From contig OY759272.1 of NCBI GenBank assembly GCA_963662155.1, positions 49,617,066 through 49,681,065 of the forward strand: DNA of 64,000 nt, in the 5' to 3' direction. Shown one piece after another: positions 35,401-44,841 of the stretch; the stretch's first letter is position 1, and each line of letters begins with the position of its first letter. This stretch comes from Lamellibrachia columna (taxonomy: Eukaryota > Annelida > Polychaeta > Sabellida > Siboglinidae). A program made the translations under genes and the position numbers. Under the pieces are notes generated by a model. It saw only the letters and a program-made list of their open reading frames with translations, was not told where the DNA came from and searched no databases.

Positions 35401-38400
35401 GGAACTACTGGAATGGTGGGTGTCTGTCTTCTTGTTCTCTCTTGTTTAATACACATTACTAAAAGACAGTTAGTTTCTGTCAGGAACTACTGGAACGGTG
35501 GATGTCTGTCTTCTTGTTCTCTCTTGTTTAATACACATTACTAAAAGACAGTTAGTTTCTGTCAGGAACTACTGGAACGGTGGATGTCTGTCTTCTTGTT
35601 CTCTCTTGTTCAACACACATTACTAAAGGACAGTTAGTTTCTGTCAGGAACTACTGGAACGGTGGATGTCTGTCTTCTTGTTCTCTCTTGTTCAACACAC
35701 AGTACTAAAGGCCCATTAGTGTCTGTCAGGAACTACTGGAACGGTGGGTGTCTGTCTTCTTGTTCTCTCTTGTTCAATACACATTACTAAAGGACAGTTA
35801 GTTTCTGTCAGGAACTACTGGAATGGTGGGTGTCTGTCTTCTTGTTCTCCCTTGTTTAATACACATTACTAAAAGACAGTTAGTGTCTGTCAGGAACTAC
35901 TGGAACAGTGGATGTATGTCTTCTTGTTCTCTCTTGTTCAAAACACAGTACTAAAGGCCCATTAGTGTCTGTCAGGAACAACTGGAACAGTGGGTGTCTG
36001 TCTTCTTGTTCTCTCTAGTTCAACACACAGTACTAAAGGCCCATTAGTGTCTGTCAGGAACAACTGGAACAGTGGGTGTCTGTCTTCTTGTTCTCTCTTG
36101 TTCAACACACATTACTAGAGGCCTGTCAGGAACTACTGGAATGGTGGGTGTCTGTCTTCTTGTTCAATACACATTACTAAAGGCCAGTTAGTCTCTGTCA
36201 GGAACTACTGGAACGGTGGGTGTCTGTCTTCTTGTTCAATACACATTACTAAAGGCCAGTTAGTCTCTGTCAGGAACTACTGGAACGGTGGATGTCTGTC
36301 TTCTTGTTCTCTCTTGTTCAATACACATTACTAAAGGACAGTTAGTTTCTGTCAGGAACTACTGGAACGGTGGATGTCTGTCTTCTTGTTCTCTCTTGTT
36401 CAACACACAGTACTAAAGGCCCATTAGTGTCTGTCAGGAACTACTGGAACGGTGGGTGTCTGTCTTCTTGTTCTCTCTTGTTCAATACACATTACTAAAG
36501 GACAGTTAGTTTCTGTCAGGAACTACTGGAATGGTGGGTGTCTGTCTTCTTGTTCTCTCTTGTTTAATACACATTACTAAAAGACAGTTAGTTTCTGTCA
36601 GGAACTACTGGAACGGTGGATGTCTGTCTTCTTGTTCTCTCTTGTTCAATACACATTACTAAAGGACAGTTAGTTTCTGTCAGGAACTACTGGAATGGTG
36701 GGTGTCTGTCTTCTTGTTCTCTCTTGTTTAATACACATTACTAAAAGACAGTTAGTTTCTGTCAGGAACTACTGGAACGGTGGATGTCTGTCTTCTTGTT
36801 CTCTCTTGTTCAATACACATTACTAAAGGACAGTTAGTTTATGTCAGGAACTACTGGAACGGTGGGTGTCTGTCTTCTTGTTCAATACACATTACTAAAG
36901 GCCAGTTAGTCTCTGTCAGGAACTACTGGAACGGTGGATGTCTGTCTTCTTGTTCTCTCTTGTTCAATACACATTACTAAAGGACAGTTAGTTTCTGTCA
37001 GGAACTACTGGAATGGTGGGTGTCTGTCTTCTTGTTCTCTCTTGTTTAATACACATTACTAAAAGACAGTTAGTTTCTGTCAGGAACTACTGGAACGGTG
37101 GATGTCTGTCTTCTTGTTCTCTCTTGTTTAATACACATTACTAAAAGACAGTTAGTTTCTGTCAGGAACTACTGGAACGGTGGATGTCTGTCTTCTTGTT
37201 CTCTCTTGTTCAACACACATTACTAAAGGACAGTTAGTTTCTGTCAGGAACTACTGGAACGGTGGATGTCTGTCTTCTTGTTCTCTCTTGTTCAACACAC
37301 AGTACTAAAGGCCCATTAGTGTCTGTCAGGAACTACTGGAACGGTGGGTGTCTGTCTTCTTGTTCTCTCTTGTTCAATACACATTACTAAAGGACAGTTA
37401 GTTTCTGTCAGGAACTACTGGAATGGTGGGTGTCTGTCTTCTTGTTCTCTCTTGTTTAATACACATTACTAAAAGACAGTTAGTTTCTGTCAGGAACTAC
37501 TGGAACGGTGGATGTCTGTCTTCTTGTTCTCTCTTGTTCAATACACATTACTAAAGGACAGTTAGTTTCTGTCAGGAACTACTGGAATGGTGGGTGTCTG
37601 TCTTCTTGTTCTCTCTTGTTTAATACACATTACTAACAGACAGTTAGTTTCTGTCAGGAACTACTGGAACGGTGGATGTCTGTCTTCTTGTTCTCTCTTG
37701 TTCAACACACATTACTAAAGGACAGTTAGTTTCTGTCAGGAACTACTGGAACGGTGGATGTCTGTCTTCTTGTTCTCTCTTGTTCAATACACATTACTAG
37801 AGGCCAGTTAGTCTCTGTCAGGAACTACTGGAACGGTGGATGTCTGTCTTCTTGTTCTCTCTTGTTCAACACACATTACTAAAGGACAGTTAGTTTCTGT
37901 CAGGAACTACTGGAACGGTGGATGTCTGTCTTCTTGTTCTCTCTTGTTCAACACACAGTACTAAAGGCCCATTAGTGTCTGTCAGGAACTACTGGAACGG
38001 TGGGTGTCTGTCTTCTTGTTCTTTGTAGTACAACACACATTACCAAAGACCAGTTTATACAAGTGATGTTTGACCTATGCTGGCCATGATTTATAAGCAG
38101 TGGCCACAAAAGTTTAAAGTTTGGATTGGCACTGGTTAATAGGTCACACTTGCAGGGTGTAGACACATCACTCATCTAAATGTACACATATTTTTACTGT
38201 GATGTGTCATGTGACACAGTGTCACCCAACCAACTGGGGCAGAAATCATTTGTGTCAATTGGCTTTTAGGTTGTCATCAACAGGTGATAGGCTGCTGGGA
38301 GTTTTCATTCAGACAAGTTGTAAATTTCATTATGTTCAGTTTAGTCTGACGGAATAAGGTTGTCATTGGTCTGTAGTTTCAATAAAGATGTCTGTTTGAT

Positions 38401-40126
38401 GCAGATATAAAATATAGATGTCTGATGCAGTTATAAACTGGTTACAAAGACCTTGTTGTTGCATCCACAGCAATTACTTTCTTTAATTTTGCAACAAATA
38501 AAGGTTTAAAAAATATATTGTACATAAAAGATAATTTTTTATATGTTGGTCAGTATTAGTATTCCTCCTATATATACCTACATACCTCTCAGTTGATAGG
38601 ATAGGCACTTACAATGGAATGATGTAGTTCGTTATGTTCTGTGCTTGTAGATGGTATTAGTGTATGGTGGTATATCTGTTTTATGCTTAATTTATGGTGT
38701 ATGGTGGTATATGATGGTATATCTGTTGTCTTTGCCTCTCGTTTCAGACCCCTACCACCAGTCACTGTACAAGAAGTATTCGATGTTTCTCGCTGATCTA
38801 AACAACCAGACCCTCAACAGCACCCACAGCGATGGTGAGACTAAGCTACATATGTTGTCACTCTTCTTTAAATGTATTAGTAATATAATGTCATATTTAC
38901 TGGTAACACCAGTATGCAGTATTACCTGGTAGTCAGTGGACTACCCAATAGTCAATGTCACAAGTTTAATAGCCCAGTTGACTTGTGACATTTCAAGAAG
39001 ATATATTTTCGTCTGTTGGTTGGGGAGCATAGATACAGAAATGCCAGCTAGGAAGACTTAACTGTGCCAATGATGGCTACTCATGAATGTAGATGGGTAC
39101 TTCATTGACACAGTGAGCTTTGCTAGCTGGGATTGACTTGATATGCTATTAGTAATAAGCAGTGTTGTGATTATGCTAATAACCACAAGGCCACAACAGG
39201 AAATGCCTATGTATATTTTGCAGTAAAAGCGGTGCTGACAAATTAGACAGATTGATAGATTTGTTAGGCTATCCTGGCAGTGTCTATAAAAGTTATGTTA
39301 TATTTGGGGCGTGTGACAGACTAGACCTAATGAGTCAGACTAGATGTCTGTGTGTGTCATTTTTAATCTTGTGAGTGTCCCACAAGTTTAGATAACAGGG
39401 TCAAATGCTACATTTCTTGATAGTGTTAGCCTGAAGCCTAAACATTCTGATCTTTTTATGTTTTATCACCAGGACTATGTTCTTTCTAACTGTTCATGTG
39501 TGTGGGCTGTGGATGGGCTGTGGATGGGCTGTGTCTGCTCAGTGCATGCAGTGACTGAGGCAGGGCTGTCTTGTGTCTCCAACTCAGGGTGACAACACTT
39601 TACCCTCTAATAATAATAAAAAGGGCTCGAGGCAAATTCAAAATCAGTGTGTAATTACACAAGTTGTCAACAGACGGAAGACAAATCTATGGAGCTAGGG
39701 AATGTATGCACGGTTAAAGAAGATAATATGTCTTAATTAAAATGCTGGTAACATTTTACTGTTTCCTACTGACCTACCGCTAACAGGGAGTGAATTGCAA
39801 AGAGTTGGTACGACAGAGAAAACTCTACCCAGTATTCCAATGTTTGTTTCAACTCTGGGAACAATAATTAGATCAGAACCAAATGTTTTGTTCAGTATTC
39901 TATAGATCTGCAACAAGACTTTGAACCAGCTGCAGGTCATTGTGGTCTGATCTACTTGACTGGATCCAGACAACAATTACTGCTGTATCGTGTTATAGTG
40001 TTGCAAAGTAACAGTCATAGTCTCTTGTTTCTCACTTGCAGAATACAGACAGAATTTCATTCGTCTGAAAAACTTGATTCTGATTGGAGGGCCAGATGAT
40101 GGGGTAATTACCCCATGGCAGTCAAG
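20273..40126 (+). CDS. PPT2, lysosomal palmitoyl-protein thioesterase 2 (exons 1-7)
   Basis: Gene-level entry. Seven exons (20273-20422, 21978-22131, 24509-24604, 25283-25337, 25631-25683, 38748-38834, 40042-40126) join in consistent phases 0,1,1,2,1,1,2 to give ~227 residues. PPT2 is an alpha/beta-hydrolase that cleaves acyl thioesters in the lysosome. Seen here: a signal peptide; the oxyanion-region HGMLSSSG (~32-39); [13 protein letters not shown] (~52-64); the nucleophile motif CYSQGG with Ser ~100; [20 protein letters not shown]; and [12 protein letters not shown] with the acidic residue at ~217-218. Human PPT2 is about 300 residues, so ~70 residues including the catalytic His are missing. 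No matching exon was found to 64000; intron 7 probably runs off the window. Introns 2 and 5 hold large arrays. Confidence 0.93.
20274..20281. promoter_or_regulatory. Palindromic CRE overlapping the PPT2 start codon
   Basis: TGACGTCA, a perfect CREB/ATF site, begins at the T of the PPT2 ATG, so part of it is read as codons 1-3. A second CG-centred gacgtc lies at 20186-20191. The site is about 150 bp upstream of the PHYHD1 start on the other strand. Confidence 0.45.
20423..21977 (+). other. PPT2 intron 1
   Basis: Contains an open stretch without ATG at 20995-21189 (65 codons including stop) with an acidic start and a CQVGCC cluster; it was not assigned to any family (see findings). The rest is AT-rich. 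The intron ends with the acceptor acctccccag at 21968-21977. Confidence 0.7.
21978..22131 (+). CDS. PPT2 exon 2
   Basis: Begins [20 protein letters not shown] and ends GVHLLCYSQ plus one base of Gly. The end carries the nucleophile Ser of the CYSQG(G) elbow. The donor is CAGG|gtcagt, phase 1. The match to the family runs the whole length of the exon. Confidence 0.93.
22150..22360 (+). mobile_element. Diverged copy of the L2-tailed element
   Basis: Shares ttatttatt-rich body sequence and a 3' tail (gtgaagtgctttgatttg ... aaaaagcacta ... attattatta) with the element at 12581-12902, but is more diverged. It directly abuts the start of the 20-bp array at 22361. The left boundary is approximate. 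Confidence 0.55.
22361..24479 (+). repeat. 20-bp minisatellite in PPT2 intron 2, ~105 units
   Basis: Early units are agtgtctcctgggtgagtgt. Later ones alternate agtgtcccctaggtgagtgt, agtgtcccccatgtgagtgt and an 18-bp form with tcatggttgagtgt, arranged in recurring groups of about five to six units. Most units contain GTGAGT, the consensus 5' splice site. In the ccccctag-type units it is preceded directly by CCCCTAG, an acceptor-like sequence. The array ends 29 bases before exon 3, so it reaches the branch-point region of that exon's acceptor. Confidence 0.96.
24509..24604 (+). CDS. PPT2 exon 3
   Basis: Completes the Gly-Gly of the nucleophile elbow and continues [20 protein letters not shown], then [10 protein letters not shown]. 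The acceptor is ctgatgttgtag and the donor GGAG|gtcagt, phase 1. The SLSSPxxGQYG block is diagnostic for PPT2 rather than PPT1. Confidence 0.93.
24605..25282 (+). other. PPT2 intron 3 with 26-bp minisatellite
   Basis: Apart from the 26-bp array (24785-24914) no feature is visible. The intron ends gacacattgcag before exon 4. A gactggacac duplication lies at about 25040-25062. Confidence 0.7.
24785..24914. repeat. 26-bp minisatellite, 5 units
   Basis: Unit acaaatactgccacatgtgt plus ctgtgg, with small indels. Short, in PPT2 intron 3. Confidence 0.9.
25283..25337 (+). CDS. PPT2 exon 4
   Basis: Encodes (G)[19 protein letters not shown] with split codons at both ends. The acceptor is cattgcag and the donor ACAG|gtaggt, phase 2. 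DTDYLxxLFP is conserved in PPT2. Confidence 0.92.
25631..25683 (+). CDS. PPT2 exon 5, founder of the downstream array
   Basis: Encodes [17 protein letters not shown] with a split Arg codon before it and one base of Asp after it. It corresponds to the conserved Tyr-x-x-x-Gly-Gln...NYWxDP segment of PPT2. The acceptor is attcttgtag at 25621-25630 and the donor AACG|gtgggt at 25684, phases 2 in and 1 out. Its last 34 bases (25650-25683) and the following ~48 intron bases are the template of the 82-bp array that fills the next 12.3 kb. The exon is identified as the functional one by its unique 5' part and by the phase match with exons 4 and 6. Confidence 0.9.
25650..38031 (+). repeat. 82-bp minisatellite derived from PPT2 exon 5 and its splice donor
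   Basis: Each unit has an exon-derived 34 bp (gg(a/c)cagttagtttctgtca then ggaactactggaacg) followed by gtgg(g/a)tgtctgtcttcttg, a pyrimidine-rich stretch and acacattactaaa. Length divided by 82 gives about 140 units after removing the 743-bp insertion at 26300-27042; they were not counted singly. 72-bp units lack one ctctcttgtt. Variant markers recur at fixed spacings: ggcccattag blocks at 30241, 31389 and 32537 are 1148 bp (14 x 82) apart, and private variants at 30980/34481 and 31750/35251 are both 3501 bp apart. The array starts in the coding exon and fills most of intron 5. Confidence 0.95.
26300..27042. mobile_element. MITE-like/hAT-like element inserted in the exon-5 array
   Basis: Interrupts a unit between gttagtctc and tcaggaac. 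The right end is aaaaatcatgatttttttca then accctgg; its reverse complement begins CCAGGGTTGAAAAAAATCAT, typical of hAT-type termini. The left part (atttatgattttttttt near 26325) partly mirrors this, but the outer left end does not match, so it may be truncated. A shorter relative lies at 48955-49260 and lacks most of the internal ~430 bp. No coding capacity. Flanking units define the empty site; no 8-bp duplication is visible. Confidence 0.65.
38032..38747 (+). other. Remaining unique part of PPT2 intron 5
   Basis: Unique AT-rich sequence between the array and exon 6. The intron ends in a good acceptor, tttgcctctcgtttcag. Small tatggtggtatat repeats lie at about 38660-38720. Confidence 0.7.
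38748..38834 (+). CDS. PPT2 exon 6
   Basis: Encodes (D)[20 protein letters not shown] then TLNSTHSD, phase 1 at both ends. The acceptor is gtttcag and the donor GATG|gtgaga. The DPxHxxLYxxxSxFLAxxN block is conserved in PPT2, and NST is a possible N-glycosylation sequon, fitting a lysosomal protein. Confidence 0.92.
38835..40041 (+). other. PPT2 intron 6
   Basis: No gene or clear repeat apart from tandem tgtggatgggc at about 39508-39530. Ends cttgtttctcacttgcag. Confidence 0.7.
40042..40126 (+). CDS. PPT2 exon 7
   Basis: Encodes (E)[20 protein letters not shown] then VITPWQS and two bases of the next codon. Contains the catalytic acid of the triad in GGPDDG and the PPT2-typical VITPWQS. The donor is CAAG|gtaggt, phase 2. 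The next exon should start with one base completing Ser or Arg and encode an FFGFY-like stretch; it was not found. Confidence 0.93.
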
Positions 40127-40604
40127 GTAGGTAGTGTGGTTTTTATTAGTGCGAACTTCACTGAATGTGAGGTTTTTATGATATGACACCAGTGTAAGGC
40201 TTGGAAATGTTCCTGTTATATCCACTACACCAGGACCATTTATGACATCAGATGTTACAGTTAGTTCACTTGTCAACCAATTGTTTGCTGAATAATCACA
40301 TATCCTACAAGGCTACCAGACTGTGTCCCAATCTGTTCACAAAATACTTAACAAACTATTAATAATTTCAAGCAGAATAATATATTGTATGAGTAGCACT
40401 TACATAAACACAGTGTTGTACTTAGAATACAAAACAGTTGATCCACCATTTGAATATTTTTGGACATGATCAAGTTTGCATTGGCTTAGACCAACAATTA
40501 TTTGGTGCACACAATAAAACCATCACAGAGAGTAGATAAACTGTACTTGTTACTGTAGTCAACAACCTATCAATACAATTCCACTTGTGTTTGTGTCTAC
40601 GTGC
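40127..40604 (+). other. Start of presumed PPT2 intron 7
   Basis: Intronic, AT-rich, no feature recognised. Confidence 0.5.
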
Positions 40605-41266
40605 TTGTTCACTCATGACACACTCTCACTCAATTAGTTGTTCACTCATGACACACACTCAGTTAGTTGTTCACTCATGACACACTCACACTCAGTTAGT
40701 TGTTCACTCATGACACAGTCTCACTCAGTTAGTTGTTCACTCATGACACTCCCTCACTTAGTTAGTTGTTCACTCATGACACACTTACACTCAGTTAGTT
40801 GTTCACTCATGACACACTCACACTCAGTTAGTTGTTCACTCATGACACACTCATACCCAGTTAGTTGTTCACTCATGACACACTCACACTTAGTTAGTTG
40901 TTCACTCATGACACACTCACACTTAGTTAGTTGTTCACTCATGACACACTCACACTCATTTGTTCACTCATGACACACTCACACTCAGTTGTTCACTCAT
41001 GACACACTCACACTCAGTTGTTCACTCATGACACACTCACACTCAGTTGTTCACTCATGACACACTCACACTCAGTTGTTCACTCATGACACACTCACAC
41101 TCAGTTGTTCACTCATGACACACTCACACTCAGTTGTTCACTCATGACACACTTACACTCAGTTGTTCACTCATGACACACTCACACTCAGTTGTTCACT
41201 CATGACACACTCACACTCAGTTGTTCACTCATGACACACTTACTCACACTCAGTTGTTCACTCATG
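40605..41266. repeat. 33-bp then 29-bp minisatellite, ~21 units
   Basis: The first part uses ttgttcactcatgacacact plus cacactcagttag (33 bp). From about 40945 the units lose ttag and become 29 bp (ending cacactcag). The change of period is abrupt and persistent, pointing to amplification of one deleted unit. Confidence 0.93.
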
Positions 41267-41867
41267 TTCTTGATGTAGCCAAATGAATAGACAAGTTTCA
41301 CACAGCAATCAGTCATTCACTGTTTGACAAACGAATAATACAAGTATCTTTATCAACCCATAAACCAGAAGAGTAAAAACAGCGTTCTGCAGAGTCATGT
41401 GTGAGTGTCAACTTCAAAGACATAATGAAATGATTTATGTACAAGAACCTTTGTACACACAATCACACATTATAAAGTGTTTTGTGAAAGCAGTGCCTGG
41501 TTTATTTCGGTCAACCTTTGTTTGCCTCATTGTGTTGCCTAACATCGTCCAAAGTCTTTCTTGCGTCTAGTTCTGGGCTGTATGTTGTGTGATGTTGTCT
41601 GGGATGACTAAGAATGCATTACAAGGTTGGTGGAAACTGCTGTCTGTATTGTTTTGTTCAGTTTCCATTCAGTAGGTGGCAGCACTGTGTGTCATAGCCC
41701 CAACTGTCTGAAGAGTTAACAATATTATTGTCATCCAAAGATATTAGTCCCCCTATTACGCCTGTCAACTCTCACGTATAAGCCACAAAACTCATGTTTT
41801 TGCAATAAATGTGACAGTATCACAGCAAAGGTCTGAAATCTCACGTATATTTTCATAATTTAAACTA
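41267..41867. other. Presumed PPT2 intron 7, no feature seen
   Basis: Unremarkable sequence upstream of the LINE at 41868. Confidence 0.4.
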
Positions 41868-42905
41868 GATGCGCAGGGGGAACTGACAGAGAAAACTCAA
41901 AGGAGTACTACTATAAATACACATCCAAAGAAATGTTCACCAATAATTTCAGACAATGAACTTAAATGTGTATGCTTAAATGCCAGGAGCATAGTAAATA
42001 AAAAAAGTGAGTTAGACATTATGGTAGCAGATATTGATCCTCATGTAATAGGCATTACAGAATCATGGGCAAATGAAGATATAGTAGATGTTGAGTTAGC
42101 ACTGACCGGCTATGTAATGTTTAGGAAGGATAGACGAGAAAGAAGGGGAGGTGGAGTAATTTTATATATTAAAGAATCTATCCAAGCATATGAAATAACA
42201 CTGAAAAGTGAAGCAGATAGTGTGGAAGCAATTTGGTGTAACATAGTTACCAGGAACTCAACATTAACAATAGGAGTAGTTTATCGTAGTCCTAACATAG
42301 GACAAGAGGAAGATGTAAAATTACAAAAGGCGATAAGGGAGGTGAGCAAGGGAGAATGTGTTATAATGGGTGATTTTAACCATGGCCATATACAGTGGGA
42401 ATCATTAGAGAGTGCTGGAGGTGACGACCATCAGTTTCTACTTCTAACACAGGATTGTTTCCTTACTCAACATGTCTTGGAACCAACCAGAGGTGGGAAT
42501 GTGTTAGATTTAATTTTGTCTTCTCAAAATGAATTAGTTGACAATGTTAAAGTACACGAACCTTTGGGTTCAAGTGACCATAACCAAATCCATTTTAATA
42601 TAAAAGTAAAAACAGGGAATACATATAAAAAACAATGGAGGAGGAACTTCAACAAAGGTAAATATAAAGTGATGAGAACATATCTAGCAAATATAGATTG
42701 GAATAGCTTGCTGAAGAACAAGACAGCAACAGAATGCTGGACTTGTTTAAAATATGAGATTGAGGGCATTATTGAGAAATTTTTTCCATTAAGAAAACAA
42801 GGGAAAAGGTCCAGGAAAAAACACCTGTCAAAAGAAGCTATTAGAAAAATTGCCCACAAACAGATGCTGTGGAGGGTCTATAAACACACTGGAAATGTAG
42901 AAGAC
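41868..42905 (+). pseudogene. LINE ORF2 apurinic-type endonuclease domain
   Basis: The frame is open from about 41868 with an internal Met at 42021. Motifs of the exonuclease-endonuclease-phosphatase fold appear in order: CLNARSIVNKKSEL, ITESW (catalytic Glu), RRGGGVILYIK, VVYRSPN, MGDFNH (catalytic Asp-x-Asn), NVLDLILS and GSSDHNQI (catalytic Asp-His). This is the enzyme that nicks target DNA for reverse transcription. It ends at TGA (42906) because gac-t-gac at 42903-42909 holds four extra bases relative to the copy at 5690. Otherwise it would run into the RT frame. Confidence 0.9.
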
Positions 42906-42906
42906 T

Positions 42907-44739
42907 GACTACACAAACTACAAAGAGGCATTTAACCTAGCTACAACTGAAATTATAAAATCTAAAAGAACCTTTGAACAAAAATTGGCAGGTAATATAA
43001 AAAATGACAGCAAGAGTTTCTATGCTTATGTAAGGAGTAAACAGAAAGTTCGAGATAAGGTCGGACCACTGGAAAACAACAGTGAAAACATAATTTCAGA
43101 TGGGTTCCAAATGGCAGAGGTCCTGAATGAGTATTTTAGCTCAGTTTTTACCACAGAAAATATCAGCTCACTTCCAGTTCCATTGACTAAATTTGAGGGC
43201 AATAAATCAGAACATTTAGGGCAGTTATTTGTAACTCCTGACATGATAGCAAAGAAAATTAAGAAGATGAAAGATAATAAATCACCTGGAGTTGATGGGA
43301 TACCACCAAAACTGCTTAAGGAAATTGTTGAGCAAATTAGTACACCACTTGCAAAATTGTTTAACTTGTCACTAGAAGAAGGAATAGTTCCTTCAGAATG
43401 GAAAGAAGCAAACATTACGCCGCTATTTAAGAAGGGATCGAGGAAGAAGCCAGAAAATTACAGACCAGTGAGTTTAACATCAATTGTATGTAAATTACTC
43501 GAAACATTAATTAGAGACCACATGGTGGAATTCCTTGTAAAACATAAATTAATAAATACATCTCAACATGGATTCCTAAAAGCAAGGTCATGCCTAACCA
43601 ATCTCTTATGTTTTTTGGAAGAAATTACAAAGTGGGTAGATGACGGGTCACCAGTGGATGTTGTCTACTTAGATTTTCAGAAAGCTTTCGATAAAGTGCC
43701 ACATCAAAGATTGTTACTTAAACTAAAAGCCCATGGTATAGGCAATGATGTAATTAACTGGATAGAAAAATGGCTTACACACAGAAGACAGAGAGTAATA
43801 GTAGATGGTGAGATTTCAAACTGGAAATCTGTTTTGAGTGGGGTACCACAGGGATCAGTATTAGGCCCTATACTGTTTTTAATATATATAAATGATTTGG
43901 AGGATGACATATCTAGCAAAGTACTAAAATTTGCAGATGACACAAAAGTATTCAGAAAGGTTACTAATGATACAGATAAACAAAGTTTACAGGATGATCT
44001 AGAAAAATTAGTTAAATGGTCAGAAAAATGGCAAATGTTATTCAATTTTGGGAAGTGTAAATGTATACACATAGGACATGGAAATATGGACGAGGAATAT
44101 AAAATGGGGGATGCTGTACTAGGTAGAACCACACAAGAAAAGGATTTAGGAGTAACATTTAGTGCTGACATGAAAGTTTCAGAGCAATGTGGGATTGCTG
44201 CTTCGAAAGGAAATCAAATTCTAGGGCTAATTAGGAGAACTATCACATATAAGGAGAAACATCTAATTGTACCCCTGTACAAAGCAATAGTTAGACCACA
44301 TTTGGAATATTGTATTCAAGCATGGAGGCCGTATCGTAGAAAAGACATAGACAAGCTAGAAAGAATACAACAAAGAGCAACTAAAATGATTCCAGAATTA
44401 AGAGACCTTAGTTACGAAAGTCGCTTATTACAATGTGGTTTGACAACACTAGAGACCAGGAGACTAAGAGGAGACCAAATAGAAGTGTTTAAAATAGTGA
44501 ACGGTTGTGAGGATGTTGATAGGAATATGTTCTTCAAACTTAAAGAAGGCAGTAGAACCAGAGGTCACAAAGCAGCATTAGTTAAGGAGCAGTGTAGGTT
44601 GGACATGAGAAAGTACTCTTTCTCGCAGAGGGTGATAAATGAATGGAACAAACTGCCAAATGATTGTGTTAATGCTAGTAGTGTGAATATGTTTAAAAAT
44701 AGAATTGACAGATATCTGATAAGGGCAGGCTACACATAG
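42907..44739 (+). pseudogene. LINE ORF2 reverse transcriptase and C-terminal domain
   Basis: About 610 codons without a stop. Contains NKSPGVDGIP, YRPVSLTSIVCKLLE, QHGFLKARSCLTN, the catalytic YLDFQKAFDKVPH, LSGVPQGSVLGPILFLIYIN, the catalytic FADDTKVF, LGVTFSADMK and the C-terminal IVRPHLEYCIQAWRPYRRKD segment. All key RT residues are present. Only the 4-bp insertion at 42904-42909 separates it from the endonuclease, so this copy is inactive as one polypeptide but young. Confidence 0.92.
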
Positions 44740-44841
44740 ATGAGAAAATTGTTGGACTCTCGATAAGCCATTGGCTTCCTTGTCCACTTGCCATCTGGAA
44801 CTTGTTGTTCGAGATGGCAATCTTGTTAAATCTTGTTAAAT

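Larger units (their letters stand above)
41868..44841 (+). mobile_element. Nearly intact CR1/Jockey-type LINE
   Basis: The longest copy of the LINE family in this window, in the PPT2 sense orientation. It carries the endonuclease and reverse transcriptase of ORF2 with one 4-bp lesion, then a ~100-bp 3' UTR (gttggactctcgataagcca ... ccacttgccatctgg) and two terminal decamers (cttgttaaat). No ORF1 or 5' UTR is recognisable upstream, so it is 5'-truncated near the start of ORF2; the left edge is approximate. The clade (CR1 group versus another Jockey-superfamily lineage) is inferred from RT motifs only. Confidence 0.93.

Noticed and set aside
38651..38932. 93-codon open frame starting at 38651
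   Set aside because: Only its central part, 38748-38834, is coding (PPT2 exon 6); the ends are translated intron.
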